64,000 bases of DNA from JBBPZK01 sp965219175 (GCA_965219175.1 CBDCNI010000001.1:992001-1056000), one strand, 5' to 3'; shown: positions 40,654-50,015, counted from the first letter of the stretch. Notes: generated by a model not told the origin, from the letters alone. Numbers and translations: made by a program.

Positions 40654-42531
40654 ATGAAACACACCACGCTCTACCGAAAGTGGCGGCCCAGGCGATTCGG
40701 GGAGGTCGCTGGTCAGGAGGCGGTCGTCCGGACGCTCCGGCGGGCGATCGAGACGGACCGCGTCGCCCACGCTTACCTGTTCTCCGGGCCTCGGGGGACG
40801 GGCAAGACTAGCACGGCGAAGGTGCTGGCTATGGGGCTCAACTGCGCCAATGGCCCGACGCCCGAGCCGGACGGTACGTGCGAGAGTTGCCGCGCGATCG
40901 TCAACAACTCCTCGATGGACGTGGTCGAGATGGACGCCGCCTCCAACCGGGGGATAGACGAGGTCCGGGAACTCAGGGACCGGGTGAACCTGGCTCCGGC
41001 TTCGGGGCGGATGAAGGTCTACATAATAGACGAGGTCCACATGCTCACCACCGAGGCCTTCAACGCGCTGTTGAAGATGCTGGAGGAGCCGCCGGAGCAC
41101 GTCGTCTTTGTGCTGGCGACGACCGAGAAGCATCGGGTGCTGCCGACCATAATCAGCCGCTGCCAGAGCTTCAATTTCAGGCGTCCCGGCGTCCCCGTTT
41201 TGGCCGAGAAACTGAAGGAGATCGCCGAGGCCGAGGAGATAGAGGTGGAGCCCGAAGCCCTGACGGTCATTGCCGGCGCCGGAGGAGGTTCTTTCCGGGA
41301 CGCGGAGGGGCTGCTGGACCAACTCTCTTCTTTCGCCGACGGACCCGTGACGGCTGCGATGGTGCGCGAGCTTCTCGGCAGCGTGGGCTCCGGTGTCTTG
41401 ATCGAAGCCGCCGCGACCCTGCACGAGCGGAGGGCTGCGGACGCCCTGCGGATAGTGGACCGGCTCTCGAACGAAGGCAAAGACCTGGGACAATTCGTGG
41501 CTCAACTGCTCTCTCACCTCCGCAACCTGATGCTCATTCCTCACGCCCCGGAGGTCGCGCTCGCCGAAGTCGGCGCTGAGGAGCGGGCGCCTCTGGAGGA
41601 GCAGGCGAAGACGATACCGACGGCCGAGGTAGTCCGAGCCATAGAGGCGCTGGGGGAGGCGCGGGGACGCATCCGGCGCGGCGGCGACCCGAAGCTGGAG
41701 CTGGAGCTGACCTTCCTCAAACTCACCCGCGACTACACCGAGCCATCCGTGGACGCCCTCTTGCAACGCCTGGAGACGCTGGAACGTGCGGTAGAGAACG
41801 GGAACCTCGCTAGCGTAGCCAAACCCCCGACCGGCGAGCCGGAAGATATCACCCCGGTTCATGAGATCGCGCAGAGTGCGGAAACGAGTACGAAACCAGC
41901 GGAGGAAGGACCGGCGGATGAGAGTATCGAGGAACCCAGGAGAGAAGAAACCGTAGAGTCGGCCGGCGGAGGAGGAGATGCCGTCTCTGTAAGGGATCTC
42001 GCGTCTGCTTGGGATGGTCTTATGCAGGGCATGAAGGATCAGCATCAGGCCCCGGCTGCGGCGGTTTACGAGGAGGCGCGGGTCGAGGGCTTCGACGGTA
42101 AGCTCTTGCGGCTCGCTTTCCCGGAAGACCTGGCGATCTACGCGAAGCTGGCCTCCGACGAGCGGCACGCCAACGCCCTTCAGGCCGCCCTGGAGCGCAG
42201 GTTCGGTGTCAGGCCCCGTCTGGAGTGTCGGGTCGGCGGGGAGAACGGAAGCCCGGAGAACGGCGGCTCCGCGCCGGTAGAAGAGCCTGTTCGGGCGCCC
42301 GCGCGGCGGGACCCGGCCGTCGAGTCCGAGATGACTCCGGATTTTGATCCACCGGACTTGGACTCGCCGGGAGCCGAAAGCGCGAGCTCCGGGGAGCCGG
42401 GAGCAGATCACGCCGGGGGGCAGAGGCCGCCGGAAGCGCAGGATGACGATGGTACAATCGGTAGCGAGCAAGAGGTGCTCGCGATCGCGCGAGAGTGGTT
42501 CGGCTCGTCAAACGATAACGGAGGTAGGTAG
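40654..42531 (+). CDS. dnaX: DNA polymerase III subunit gamma/tau
   Basis: The 625-residue clamp-loader ATPase has YRKWRPRRFGEVAGQE, Walker A GPRGTGKTSTAK, zinc-binding Cys cluster (LNCAN and TCESCRAI), Walker B YIIDEVHML, and sensor 1 LATTEKHRVLPTIISRCQ with the arginine finger. The C-terminal 200 residues, acidic and poorly conserved, are the tau-like tail. TATACT (40602-40607) upstream is a likely promoter. ATG 40654 is the only sensible start. Operon: dnaX-ybaB-recR. Confidence 0.95.
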   Translation: MKHTTLYRKWRPRRFGEVAGQEAVVRTLRRAIETDRVAHAYLFSGPRGTGKTSTAKVLAMGLNCANGPTPEPDGTCESCRAIVNNSSMDVVEMDAASNRGIDEVRELRDRVNLAPASGRMKVYIIDEVHMLTTEAFNALLKMLEEPPEHVVFVLATTEKHRVLPTIISRCQSFNFRRPGVPVLAEKLKEIAEAEEIEVEPEALTVIAGAGGGSFRDAEGLLDQLSSFADGPVTAAMVRELLGSVGSGVLIEAAATLHERRAADALRIVDRLSNEGKDLGQFVAQLLSHLRNLMLIPHAPEVALAEVGAEERAPLEEQAKTIPTAEVVRAIEALGEARGRIRRGGDPKLELELTFLKLTRDYTEPSVDALLQRLETLERAVENGNLASVAKPPTGEPEDITPVHEIAQSAETSTKPAEEGPADESIEEPRREETVESAGGGGDAVSVRDLASAWDGLMQGMKDQHQAPAAAVYEEARVEGFDGKLLRLAFPEDLAIYAKLASDERHANALQAALERRFGVRPRLECRVGGENGSPENGGSAPVEEPVRAPARRDPAVESEMTPDFDPPDLDSPGAESASSGEPGADHAGGQRPPEAQDDDGTIGSEQEVLAIAREWFGSSNDNGGR

Positions 42532-42537
42532 GGTTAG

Positions 42538-42867
42538 ATGGCTCGTCAAAACGTCAATAAAATGATGGCCCAGGTCCAGCAGATGCAGCAGCAGATGCAG
42601 CAGGCTCAGGAGGAACTGGCGAAGGAAACCGTTACGGCGAGCGCCGGCGGCGGTGCCGTGAAGGCAACGATGACCGGAGGGCTGGAGTTGGTCTCGGTCG
42701 AGATCGAGCCGGGCGTGGTAGATCCCGAGGACGTGGAAATGCTCCAGGACATGGTGCTCGCGGCGGTCAACGAGTCGCTGAACAGCGCCCAGGAGCTCGC
42801 CTCCAAGCGCCTCGGCGGCATCACCGGCGGGCTCGGGGACATGGGCCTGAACATTCCGGGAATGTAG
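42538..42867 (+). CDS. YbaB/EbfC nucleoid-associated protein
   Basis: The 109-residue protein begins with a Gln/Met-rich helix (MMAQVQQMQQQMQQAQEEL), followed by TVTASAGGGAVKATMTGGLELVSVEIEPGVVDPEDVEMLQD, the family core. It binds DNA as a dimer and is conserved between dnaX and recR in many bacteria. The start is 6 bases after dnaX with GGAGG upstream. Confidence 0.95.
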   Translation: MARQNVNKMMAQVQQMQQQMQQAQEELAKETVTASAGGGAVKATMTGGLELVSVEIEPGVVDPEDVEMLQDMVLAAVNESLNSAQELASKRLGGITGGLGDMGLNIPGM

Positions 42868-42882
42868 CTTTTTAGAGCATCT

Positions 42883-43482
42883 TTGGCGACTTATGCGAGG
42901 CCGGTCGAACGGCTCATAACCGAACTAAGCAAGCTACCTTCCATCGGGCCGAAGAGTGCCCAGCGGATCGCCTTTCACGTCGTCCGGGGGCGCAAGGACG
43001 ACGCTTTCGGGCTCGCGGAGGCGCTCAGGGAGGTAAAAGAGCGGATCAAACCTTGCAGACGCTGCTTTAACCTGACCGAGGAAGAAGAGTGCGATATCTG
43101 TCGGGACACCCGCCGGGATGGGGTGGTGATATGCGCGGTCGAGGACCCTTACGACATCGGCTCGATAGAGCGCACAGGTGAGTACCGGGGCCTCTATCAC
43201 GTCCTGGGCGGCGCGCTATCCCCGCTGGACGGTATCGAACCGGAAGACCTTAACATAGCGGAGTTAATCGAACGGGTGAGAAGGGAAGAGACGAAGGAAA
43301 TAGTCGTCGCCACGAACCCGAACACGACCGGCGAGGCGACGGCGATGTTTATCGCCCAGGAGGTCAAGGACCTGCCGGTTCGGGTGACCGCGCTCGCGAG
43401 CGGGCTGCCGGTCGGAGGCGACCTGGAGTACGCCGACGAGGTGACCCTCGGAAGGGCCTTCGCCGGTCGACGTGAGATCTAG
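42883..43482 (+). CDS. recR: Recombination protein RecR
   Basis: A 199-residue RecR: helix-hairpin-helix LSKLPSIGPKSAQRIAFHV, Cys4 zinc finger CRRCFNLTEEEECDIC, Toprim VVICAVEDPYDIGSIERTG with YHVLGGALSPLDG, and a C-terminal Walker-like segment. It works with RecO and RecF in gap repair. The start is TTG 42883 with a weak ribosome site, 15 bases after ybaB. Its 3' end overlaps the helicase gene by 11 bases. Confidence 0.95.
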   Translation: MATYARPVERLITELSKLPSIGPKSAQRIAFHVVRGRKDDAFGLAEALREVKERIKPCRRCFNLTEEEECDICRDTRRDGVVICAVEDPYDIGSIERTGEYRGLYHVLGGALSPLDGIEPEDLNIAELIERVRREETKEIVVATNPNTTGEATAMFIAQEVKDLPVRVTALASGLPVGGDLEYADEVTLGRAFAGRREI

Positions 43483-45784
43483 GAGCAAGAAAGCCGCCGA
43501 GAACTCCGAAGGCATCCCCGGAAGCGCCCTCGCCGGCCTGAGCCGCCGTTCCATAGACTCGATAGGCGAAACAGTCGCCACACTCGCGCCCCGCGAGTCG
43601 AGCCTCGTCGGCCTGCCGGAGCTCGACCCGGAACTTTCTGACGCACTCCGGCGCACGGGAGCGGGGCGGCTCTACTCGCATCAGATAGAGGCCTACGAGC
43701 GGGTGAGCGCCGGGGAGAATGTTGTGGTCGCCACCGCGACGGCTAGCGGGAAGTCCCTCTGCTACAAGATACCCGCTTTCCAGAACGCCCTCGAAAGTCC
43801 GGCCAACCGGGCGTTGTTTCTGTACCCGACCAAGGCGCTCGCCCAGGACCAGCTCGGTAAGATCAAGGGTTTCGGATTGCGCGGGGTCCATGCGGCGACC
43901 TACGACGGCGACACGCCGCGACACCTGCGGGCGGAGGCGCGGCGCAAGACGAATATCCTCCTCACCAACCCGGACATGCTCAACGTCGGCATCTTACCCA
44001 ACCACGAGGCGTGGGGAGACTTCCTGCGCAACCTGCGGCTCGTCGCGGTGGACGAGGCGCACGTGCTGCGGGGCGTCTTTGGATCTCACGTGGCGGCGGT
44101 GCTGCGGCGGCTTCGGCGGCTCGCGGTCCTGCACGGCGGCGACCCGTGCTTCGTCCTCACGAGCGCCACGATAGCAAACCCCCAGGAGTTGGCCGAGACC
44201 CTGACCGGGTTGCCGTTCGCGCTCGTGGATCGGGACGGGGCTTCTTCCGGGGAGCGTCGGGTCGTCTTTCGGAACCCGCCGCTTTTGGACAAGGAGAAGG
44301 GGGAGAGGCGGAGCCTCTTGACGGAGGGGGCGCTTGTTTTCGCGGACCTCGTTTCGCGTGGGATCAGGACGATAGCGTTCGCTAGGACGCGCAAGGGGGC
44401 GGAGTTGATCTACCGCTATGCCGCCGACCGGCTCGGCGTCAACCTCGCCCGCCGCATCTCCCCTTACCGCGCCGGCTACACGCCCCGCGAGCGTCGCGAG
44501 ATAGAGACTCGCCTCTTCCAGGGAGACCTCCTCGGCGTCGTCTCGACGAGTGCCTTGGAACTAGGAGTGGACGTCGGCACGCTTGATGCGGTGGTCTGCT
44601 GCGGGTATCCGGGCAGCGTCGCCTCTATCTGGCAGCAGTGGGGGAGGGCCGGGCGCGGAGAGAGCCCCGCGCTGGCGGTCTACATCGCAGGGCGCGACTC
44701 GCTCGACCAGTACCTCTTCGAGAACCCGCAAAGAGTCCTCGGGAGGCGGGTCGAGGCGGCGCGCGTGACGCTGGAGAATCCCTACATCCTCGGTCCTCAT
44801 CTGTTGGCAGCCGCCCACGAAGCGCCGCTCGACGGGGAGGACGAGCAGTATTTCGGGCCGTCGTACAGGACGGTGGCGAAAGAGATGATGGACGAGAGGA
44901 TGTTGGCGGCGAGCGGTGGGCGTTTGATCTACGCCCGAGGCGATAGCCCCGCGCGGAGAATCTCACTCCGCTCCGCCTCTTCAGAAACGGTCTACGTGGC
45001 CGATCCCGACGGAGAGCTGATCGGGACCGCCGAAGCATCCCGCGCCCCGAGTGAGCTCCACCCCGGCGCGACCTACCTCCACCGAGGCATGGCCTACGAG
45101 GTAGAAGACCTCGACCTCCCGGCGAGCAGAGCAATCGCCAGAAAAGTCCCGAACCGCTTCTACACCAGGCCCAGGATCGAGACGGACGTGGAGGTCCTGG
45201 AAGATGTAGAGAGTCGTCCGCTCGCAAACGGCGCGACGCTCCACTGGGGCCGCGTCAGGACAACAGATGCCGTCACCCACTACAAAAAGGTCCAGGTCGC
45301 CGACGAGCGGGAGGTTGGGGTTTTCCCGCTGGATTTGCCGGACGTGACGCTTCAAACGCAGGCGTTTTGGATCACGTTGCCACCTCTCCCTAAGGAAGCG
45401 AGGCCGAGCTTCGAGAGTTTTGGGGGCGCGTTGCACGCAGGAGAACATGGCCTGATCGGACTTCTACCACTCTTCGCGATGTGCGACCGGGCGGACATCG
45501 GCGGCCTCTCCATTCCCATCCACCGCCAGACGAAGCTCCCAACCATCTTCGTCTACGACGGCTACCCCGGCGGCGTCGGTATCTCCCGCCGCGGCTACGA
45601 CGAGTTCGAGCCACTCGCCCGCGACACTTTAGGCGTCGTCACCCGCTGCCCCTGCGAGACGGGCTGCCCGGCCTGCATACAGTCCCCGAAATGCGGCAAC
45701 TGGAACGAGCCCCTCAGCAAGACCGGCGCCGTGAGCTTGCTCCGCTACCTGCTCGGCCAGGTGAGCAACTACCCGACCTTGTAA
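43472..45784 (+). CDS. MrfA/YprA-like DEAD-box helicase with DUF1998 zinc domain
   Basis: The 770-residue superfamily 2 helicase has motif I TATASGKSLCYKIP, Ia YPTKALAQDQ, II DEAH, III TSATI, V TSALELGVD and VI QQWGRAGRG. The C-terminal region ends in the four-Cys cluster CPCETGCPACIQSPKCGN. This is the Hrq1/MrfA group, implicated in repair of mitomycin-type DNA damage in Bacillus. GTG start overlaps recR, suggesting shared transcription; coupling to RecR supports a repair role. Confidence 0.88.
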   Translation: MRSRSKKAAENSEGIPGSALAGLSRRSIDSIGETVATLAPRESSLVGLPELDPELSDALRRTGAGRLYSHQIEAYERVSAGENVVVATATASGKSLCYKIPAFQNALESPANRALFLYPTKALAQDQLGKIKGFGLRGVHAATYDGDTPRHLRAEARRKTNILLTNPDMLNVGILPNHEAWGDFLRNLRLVAVDEAHVLRGVFGSHVAAVLRRLRRLAVLHGGDPCFVLTSATIANPQELAETLTGLPFALVDRDGASSGERRVVFRNPPLLDKEKGERRSLLTEGALVFADLVSRGIRTIAFARTRKGAELIYRYAADRLGVNLARRISPYRAGYTPRERREIETRLFQGDLLGVVSTSALELGVDVGTLDAVVCCGYPGSVASIWQQWGRAGRGESPALAVYIAGRDSLDQYLFENPQRVLGRRVEAARVTLENPYILGPHLLAAAHEAPLDGEDEQYFGPSYRTVAKEMMDERMLAASGGRLIYARGDSPARRISLRSASSETVYVADPDGELIGTAEASRAPSELHPGATYLHRGMAYEVEDLDLPASRAIARKVPNRFYTRPRIETDVEVLEDVESRPLANGATLHWGRVRTTDAVTHYKKVQVADEREVGVFPLDLPDVTLQTQAFWITLPPLPKEARPSFESFGGALHAGEHGLIGLLPLFAMCDRADIGGLSIPIHRQTKLPTIFVYDGYPGGVGISRRGYDEFEPLARDTLGVVTRCPCETGCPACIQSPKCGNWNEPLSKTGAVSLLRYLLGQVSNYPTL

Positions 45785-46254
45785 TGCCGGAGGTAAGACC
45801 ATACATCGCGGTAGTTGGCGCGGGAGAAGCCGACGCTACCGTAGAACTCTACGAACAAGCACGGGAAGTCGGGCGGCTCGTCGCCGAAAGAGGAGGCACG
45901 GTCGTCTGCGGAGGTCTCGGCGGGGTGATGGAGGCGGCGGCCAGAGGCGCTTCAGAAGCCGGTGGAACCTCCATCGGCATCCTGCCGGACGAGGACCGCA
46001 GCCGGGCTAATGACTACCTTTCGTTCTCGGTCGCCTCCGGCACGGGATACGCCCGGAACCTGACCGTCGTCTGCTCCGGGGACGTTATTGTCGCTGTTGG
46101 GGGCGGGTACGGGACGCTCTCGGAGATCGGGCTGGCGAAGAAGGTCGGGCGTCCTGTCGTCTCCCTGGGTAGCTGGGACCTCGACGGTCACTTTACTGTT
46201 GCCGGGTCGCCGGAGGAGGCGGTCGAAGCCGCGTTCGGGCTCATCGGGGTATAG
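45784..46254 (+). CDS. TIGR00725/LOG-like nucleotide-binding protein
   Basis: The 156-residue Rossmann-like protein has YIAVVGAGEADATVELYEQA, GGTVVCGGLGGVMEAAARGA and VAVGGGYGTLSEIGLA, the glycine-rich motifs of the LOG / YvdD-like family, here in the short TIGR00725 form. LOG enzymes hydrolyse nucleoside 5'-monophosphates; activity of this subgroup is unproven. ATG overlaps the helicase stop by one base (TAATG). Confidence 0.75.
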   Translation: MPEVRPYIAVVGAGEADATVELYEQAREVGRLVAERGGTVVCGGLGGVMEAAARGASEAGGTSIGILPDEDRSRANDYLSFSVASGTGYARNLTVVCSGDVIVAVGGGYGTLSEIGLAKKVGRPVVSLGSWDLDGHFTVAGSPEEAVEAAFGLIGV

Positions 46255-46290
46255 TGTCCGGGAGAGATCAGATATTGGATCGGAGGTCGC

Positions 46291-46989
46291 ATGGCGGAGG
46301 ATAGTAGGGTCGCGTTGGTGAGCGGGGCGAACAGAGGAATCGGTCTGGAGGTCTGCCGCCAACTCGCCAAGATGGGTCTAACCGTAATTCTTGGGTCCAG
46401 GGATGGGGAGAAAGGCCGCCAGGTGGCGGAAGGTCTCTCCGGGGAGGTTCTCGCCCACCAGCTAGACGTCGCGGACGAGAAGAGCGTTGAGCGGCTCGGC
46501 TCCTTTATAGAAGACGAATTCGGGCGGCTCGACGTGCTGGTGAACAACGCCGGGATCTCCAACGACGACGGCCAGCAGGGGGCCGACGCCGACCTGGGCC
46601 TCGTGCGGGAAGCGCTCGAAGCCAACCTGCTCGGTGCGTGGCGGCTGTGCGAGATGGCCGTGCCGCTCATGCAGCGGGGCGGGTATGGTCGGATCGTCAA
46701 CGTCTCAAGCGGCCTCGGGGCGATCAACGATATGGGCGGCGGCTCTCCCGCCTACCGCGTCTCCAAAGCCGGCCTCAACGCCCTGACCCGCATCCTTTCC
46801 TCCGAGCTGCGCGGCGGCGGTATTCTCGTCAACTCCGTCAGCCCCGGATGGGTCCGAACCGACATGGGCGGATCCAGCGCCTCCCGCTCTGTCGAAGAAG
46901 GAGCCGACACACTCGTCTGGGCGGCGACCCTCCCCGACAACGGCCCGACCGGCGGCTTCTTCCACGACCGGCGCGAGGTCCCCTGGTAG
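46291..46989 (+). CDS. Short-chain dehydrogenase (carbonyl-reductase-like)
   Basis: A 232-residue SDR with cofactor loop SGANRGIGLEVC, NNAGIS, catalytic Ser in VNVSSGLGAI, Tyr/Lys in AYRVSKAGLNALT, and the proline-glycine loop SPGWVRTDMGG. It resembles carbonyl reductase 1-type SDRs that reduce quinones or ketones with NADPH. GGAGG lies upstream of the ATG. It is the last gene of the rightward recR-helicase run or independent, 36 bases after the LOG gene. Confidence 0.85.
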   Translation: MAEDSRVALVSGANRGIGLEVCRQLAKMGLTVILGSRDGEKGRQVAEGLSGEVLAHQLDVADEKSVERLGSFIEDEFGRLDVLVNNAGISNDDGQQGADADLGLVREALEANLLGAWRLCEMAVPLMQRGGYGRIVNVSSGLGAINDMGGGSPAYRVSKAGLNALTRILSSELRGGGILVNSVSPGWVRTDMGGSSASRSVEEGADTLVWAATLPDNGPTGGFFHDRREVPW

Positions 46990-46998
46990 CCGCCGGTT

Positions 46999-47232
46999 GC
47001 TACCGAGGATCTACAACGACGCAACCACGAACTCTCGGTGCTCAACGAGATCAATCTCTCTATAAACCTGAACTATACGTCGAGGTTTACGCCGGCTCAG
47101 GTCGCGGAGTTGCTGGGGCTCTTTACAGGTTGGATCCCACCGCTCAACGAGCAACTAATCCGAGGGGATGTGGAAGCGATAAGTTCGTGGCGTCGGAGCG
47201 CGGTATCTGGTCCGTGGACGCGCTGTTTCTGA
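46999..47232 (+). pseudogene. Truncated GAF-domain sensor remnant
   Basis: The frame reads EDLQRRNHELSVLNEINLSINL and later AQVAELLGLFTGWIPPLNE, matching the N-terminal helix and first GAF strand of NarL-partner sensor kinases. It then loses the pattern and stops at 47232. No kinase domain follows and no start codon lies in a suitable place. It faces the LuxR regulator, which may have been its partner. Confidence 0.5.
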
Positions 47233-47278
47233 CACGAGTTCGGTGACCTTTACCGCTGCGATGTTCGACGCCTGTAGG

Positions 47279-47971
47279 CTAGAGGATGATAAGGCCGAGG
47301 CGCGCCCCTCGGCTGACCGCCTCCGCCCTGTTGTTGACTCCGAGTTTGGCGTACAGGGAAGAGATATGGAACTTGACCGTATGTTCGCTGATGTGCAGTT
47401 CACGGGCGATCATCTTGTTCGAGAGACCCCTGCTGAGGCGGTCGAGCATCTCCCCTTCACGCACCGTCAGGGGATCGGGTAGATCCTCTACCTCGACCGG
47501 CTCGTCCAGCAGTCGATCGGCAAGCTGCACGGGGAACGAAACCAATCCCTGTGTCGCGGCGGCGAGCGCGGCGGCGAGTTCTTCCGGCGGGGCATCCGGC
47601 GGCACGACGCCCCAACCTCTCAGCGTCAGGGCGCGCAGCGTGAATACCGCCTGCGGCTCCTCGGAGAGCAGCACTATGGCCTGGGCGTCAGGCTCGTTTG
47701 CGGCTTCGGCGTCCGCCGCTTGTTCCAGTAGATCCTCATCCGCGACCAGATAAACGTCCGCCCCCAACATATCCGAACCGAACCCGGCGAGCGAGGCCGC
47801 TTCTCCCACTACTCTCAAGCCGGGGTCTTCCAGGCCCACGAGCATCGAGCGCAGCCCAGCCCGGACCACCGGCGCCGAGGCTACGACGATCACGTTCGTA
47901 GCGGGCCTCACCTCTGGGGGAGCTCCCAGGGTCTCTTTTTCGGAGCTTGCTTCATGAACTGTGGCGCTCAC
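47279..47971 (-). CDS. LuxR/NarL-type regulator with degenerate receiver
   Basis: A 230-residue protein with an N-terminal receiver-like fold (VIVVASAPVVRAGLRSMLVG) and a C-terminal LuxR helix-turn-helix (LTVREGEMLDRLSRGLSNKMIARELHISEHTVKFHISSLYAKLG). The expected phospho-acceptor Asp position in ADVYLVADEDLL is Ala by alignment, and the Lys and Thr sites are unclear. It is probably phosphorylation-independent. GTG start lies inside the upstream protease gene (20-base overlap), implying co-regulation. Confidence 0.8.
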   Translation of the reverse strand: MSATVHEASSEKETLGAPPEVRPATNVIVVASAPVVRAGLRSMLVGLEDPGLRVVGEAASLAGFGSDMLGADVYLVADEDLLEQAADAEAANEPDAQAIVLLSEEPQAVFTLRALTLRGWGVVPPDAPPEELAAALAAATQGLVSFPVQLADRLLDEPVEVEDLPDPLTVREGEMLDRLSRGLSNKMIARELHISEHTVKFHISSLYAKLGVNNRAEAVSRGARLGLIIL

Positions 47972-48872
47972 CGATGGTTACTTTGAGGCCCTTCATCTCG
48001 CCACCCCTGACCACCTGAACCTCTACTTCCTCTCCGACTTTCTCACCCGTAATTAGCGTCAGAAGATCGTCCGTATCCTCCACGGTCTGGCCGTCGAGCG
48101 CCGCCAGGATATCACCTATGAGGAGGCCGCCTCGGCCTGCCGGGCTATCCTCTTCGACCCCGGCCACGAGGAGCCCGCTTCTCTGCGAGAGTCCGAATCT
48201 CTGGGCTTCGGGAAGATGTACGGGCTGGCTCAAGATGCCCAGGTAGCCTCGCTTCACAGAGCCGCTTTGCTCCAACGATTTCGCCACCCGCCAGGCGATC
48301 TCGGCCGGAACCGCTAGGGTAGCGTTGCGCGACCACCCGGATGTCAGCACTCCGAGCACCTTTCCGTTGGCGTCTACGAGTGGACCGCCCGAGAGCCCCG
48401 GATACGGTGTTGCGTCGGTCTGGATAAACCGCTCCATCCTGGCCCATCGGCCCACGCGCATCGGTCCGCCGGTCGCGCTTACGATCCCCAGGGACGCCCT
48501 CGGTCCGTCGCCGCGCCGGCTGCTCCCGACCGCCAGCGCGATCTGCCCCACTCTCGGCTCCCCTTCGGCCGGAGAGGCTGCCCCGGTCGTCAAGCCTTCT
48601 ACCGATAGAACCGCCAGGTCCGTCGAGTGGTCACGTCCGACCAGCTCCGCCGGAAATGTGTCTCCGTCGTGGGTGTCAACCGATAAGTCTTCCTCGCGTT
48701 CGAGGGTGTGGCTCGTCGTGAGCACCATTCCGGGCGCGTAGACCACGCCGCTAGCGGGACGACGCCTCCCACCCCTCACCCGCACTACAGAGGAGCCAAC
48801 GCCCTCCACCGCTCCCGCCAGGGCGTCCGAAAGCCCTACCAGCAAGCTCTGATTCTCTTCCATACCCGCCAT
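47952..48872 (-). CDS. HtrA-like trypsin/PDZ protease lacking a signal peptide
   Basis: The 306-residue protein has a trypsin-like domain: His in LTTSHTLE, Asp in DHSTDLAVLS and Ser in PYPGLSGGPLVD, the usual triad of S1C proteases. A PDZ domain follows (RGYLGILSQ, SGLLVAGVEEDSPAGRGGLLIGDILAALDG). There is no signal peptide or membrane segment, unlike HtrA/DegP, so it should stay in the cytoplasm. GAGAGG lies 7 bases before the ATG. It overlaps the LuxR-type gene downstream, suggesting functional linkage. Confidence 0.82.
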   Translation of the reverse strand: MAGMEENQSLLVGLSDALAGAVEGVGSSVVRVRGGRRRPASGVVYAPGMVLTTSHTLEREEDLSVDTHDGDTFPAELVGRDHSTDLAVLSVEGLTTGAASPAEGEPRVGQIALAVGSSRRGDGPRASLGIVSATGGPMRVGRWARMERFIQTDATPYPGLSGGPLVDANGKVLGVLTSGWSRNATLAVPAEIAWRVAKSLEQSGSVKRGYLGILSQPVHLPEAQRFGLSQRSGLLVAGVEEDSPAGRGGLLIGDILAALDGQTVEDTDDLLTLITGEKVGEEVEVQVVRGGEMKGLKVTIGERHSS

Positions 48873-49337
48873 CTCGATCCTCTCTTGAGTAACTGCCGTC
48901 CTGGAATACTGTATCCTCGGCGTGGTTGCGGGACATCACCCGACTGGCTAGTTCTCGACCGTAAGAACGGCCAGCCTCCCGAAAGAAGTTCCACAGTGCG
49001 AAAGTTGAGTCGCCGGAGTAGCAGTTTTGTTCTCGTGCTGGTGCGAGCGTTTGAGGTCGAAGTTCCCACAAAGTGATTGATTGCGTACTCTCCTGCCACG
49101 GTCGCTTGCACGCCTTCCGGGAGCGGTTGGAGAGAGGCCTGTGGCAACGTATACTCAGAGTATTGGGAGAGGAAAACTTGCTCGGATCGGTGACCAAAAA
49201 AGCCTGATTGATGCGGTTGGAGTAGTTCTATTACGCGTTTCCCGGTGCTAGTAGGCTGGTACCGCCAACCCGCGATGATTCGAAGAAGCGCGACCGGCGG
49301 TGCGTCGAAGGGCGCGACCACCGTGGCTTGGCGGGCG
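48873..49337. other. Intergenic region without a recognised gene
   Basis: No convincing gene is seen. A minus-strand frame of 161 codons covers most of it but overlaps the protease start and has no recognisable family. ATACTC-A-GAGTAT (49151-49163) is a perfect small palindrome and might be an operator. Base composition is less GC-rich than the flanks. Confidence 0.4.
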
Positions 49338-49928
49338 TCAGGGGGTAGGCGCGCACAATCGCCTAGCCGCCTCGACTACCGAGGCGCGGTGGGCGGCGAG
49401 ACGCTCGGAAGAGTATGGATCGTCGCTATCGGCGGCAAGCAGATCCACGGGACTAGTGAGCCAGCTCGAAGCCAGCCCCTGGACCAGCACGAGCAGGTCC
49501 GTCGGCGGCAGCCCGCTCGCCGTGAGGCTGCTTCCCTCACCGCTACCACGAGTCATCGCCTCGACCTTCTCAGCGTAAACGTCGGTCGTGTCCGGACCCT
49601 CGGCGGGGCGTTCGAGATGGCGCCACATACTCATCCTCAGCGCCTCGGGGTGGTCCAGCAGGTAGTCAAACATCCGTCCGGCGTAACCGGGCAGATCCTC
49701 CTCGGTCAGCGGGACTGCCTCAACCAGGTCGGAGATCACCAGATGCAAGGCGGCGCTGAACAGCAACTCTTTACTCTCGAAGTACACGTAGATGGAGCGC
49801 TGATTCGCCCCAGCCGCCTCCGCGATCCGGTGGACGCGAGCACCGGCCAATCCGTACGCGGAGAACTCCTCGATCGCCGCCTCCAGTATCCGATTTCGAG
49901 TCGCCGCAGAATCACGAACCATAATCAC
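49338..49928 (-). CDS. TetR-family transcriptional regulator
   Basis: A 196-residue TetR protein: N-terminal helix-turn-helix RNRILEAAIEEFSAYGLAGARVHRIAEAAGANQRSIYVYFESKELLF, followed by an all-helical ligand domain. Start is GTG 49928 or ATG 49922. It diverges from an SDR gene across a 100-base region with two oppositely oriented GTTACTTACT elements, so it likely represses itself and the SDR. Confidence 0.88.
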   Translation of the reverse strand: MIMVRDSAATRNRILEAAIEEFSAYGLAGARVHRIAEAAGANQRSIYVYFESKELLFSAALHLVISDLVEAVPLTEEDLPGYAGRMFDYLLDHPEALRMSMWRHLERPAEGPDTTDVYAEKVEAMTRGSGEGSSLTASGLPPTDLLVLVQGLASSWLTSPVDLLAADSDDPYSSERLAAHRASVVEAARRLCAPTP

Positions 49929-49948
49929 TATTTTAGCAGAATGTAACT

Positions 49949-50015
49949 AGTAAGTAACCAGTTGTTGACAAACGTCGCACTACGATGTAGCCTCTGAACT
50001 ATCCAGTTACTTACT
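49949..50015. promoter_or_regulatory. Divergent tetR/SDR promoter with paired operator elements
   Basis: AGTAAGTAAC (49949-49958) and its exact inverse GTTACTTACT (50006-50015) flank TTGACA (49965-49970), with TAGCCT (49988-49993) as -10 after 17 bases. The second element falls just after the predicted SDR transcription start. Two inverted copies suggest binding by the divergently encoded TetR protein. Confidence 0.55.

Noticed and set aside
40606..42471. Very long minus-strand frame across dnaX
   Set aside because: Antisense shadow of a clearly coding gene in GC-rich DNA; no family features.
48836..49321. 161-codon minus-strand frame in the protease-tetR gap
   Set aside because: Overlaps the protease start, has no recognisable family and no convincing ribosome site; a decayed gene cannot be excluded.
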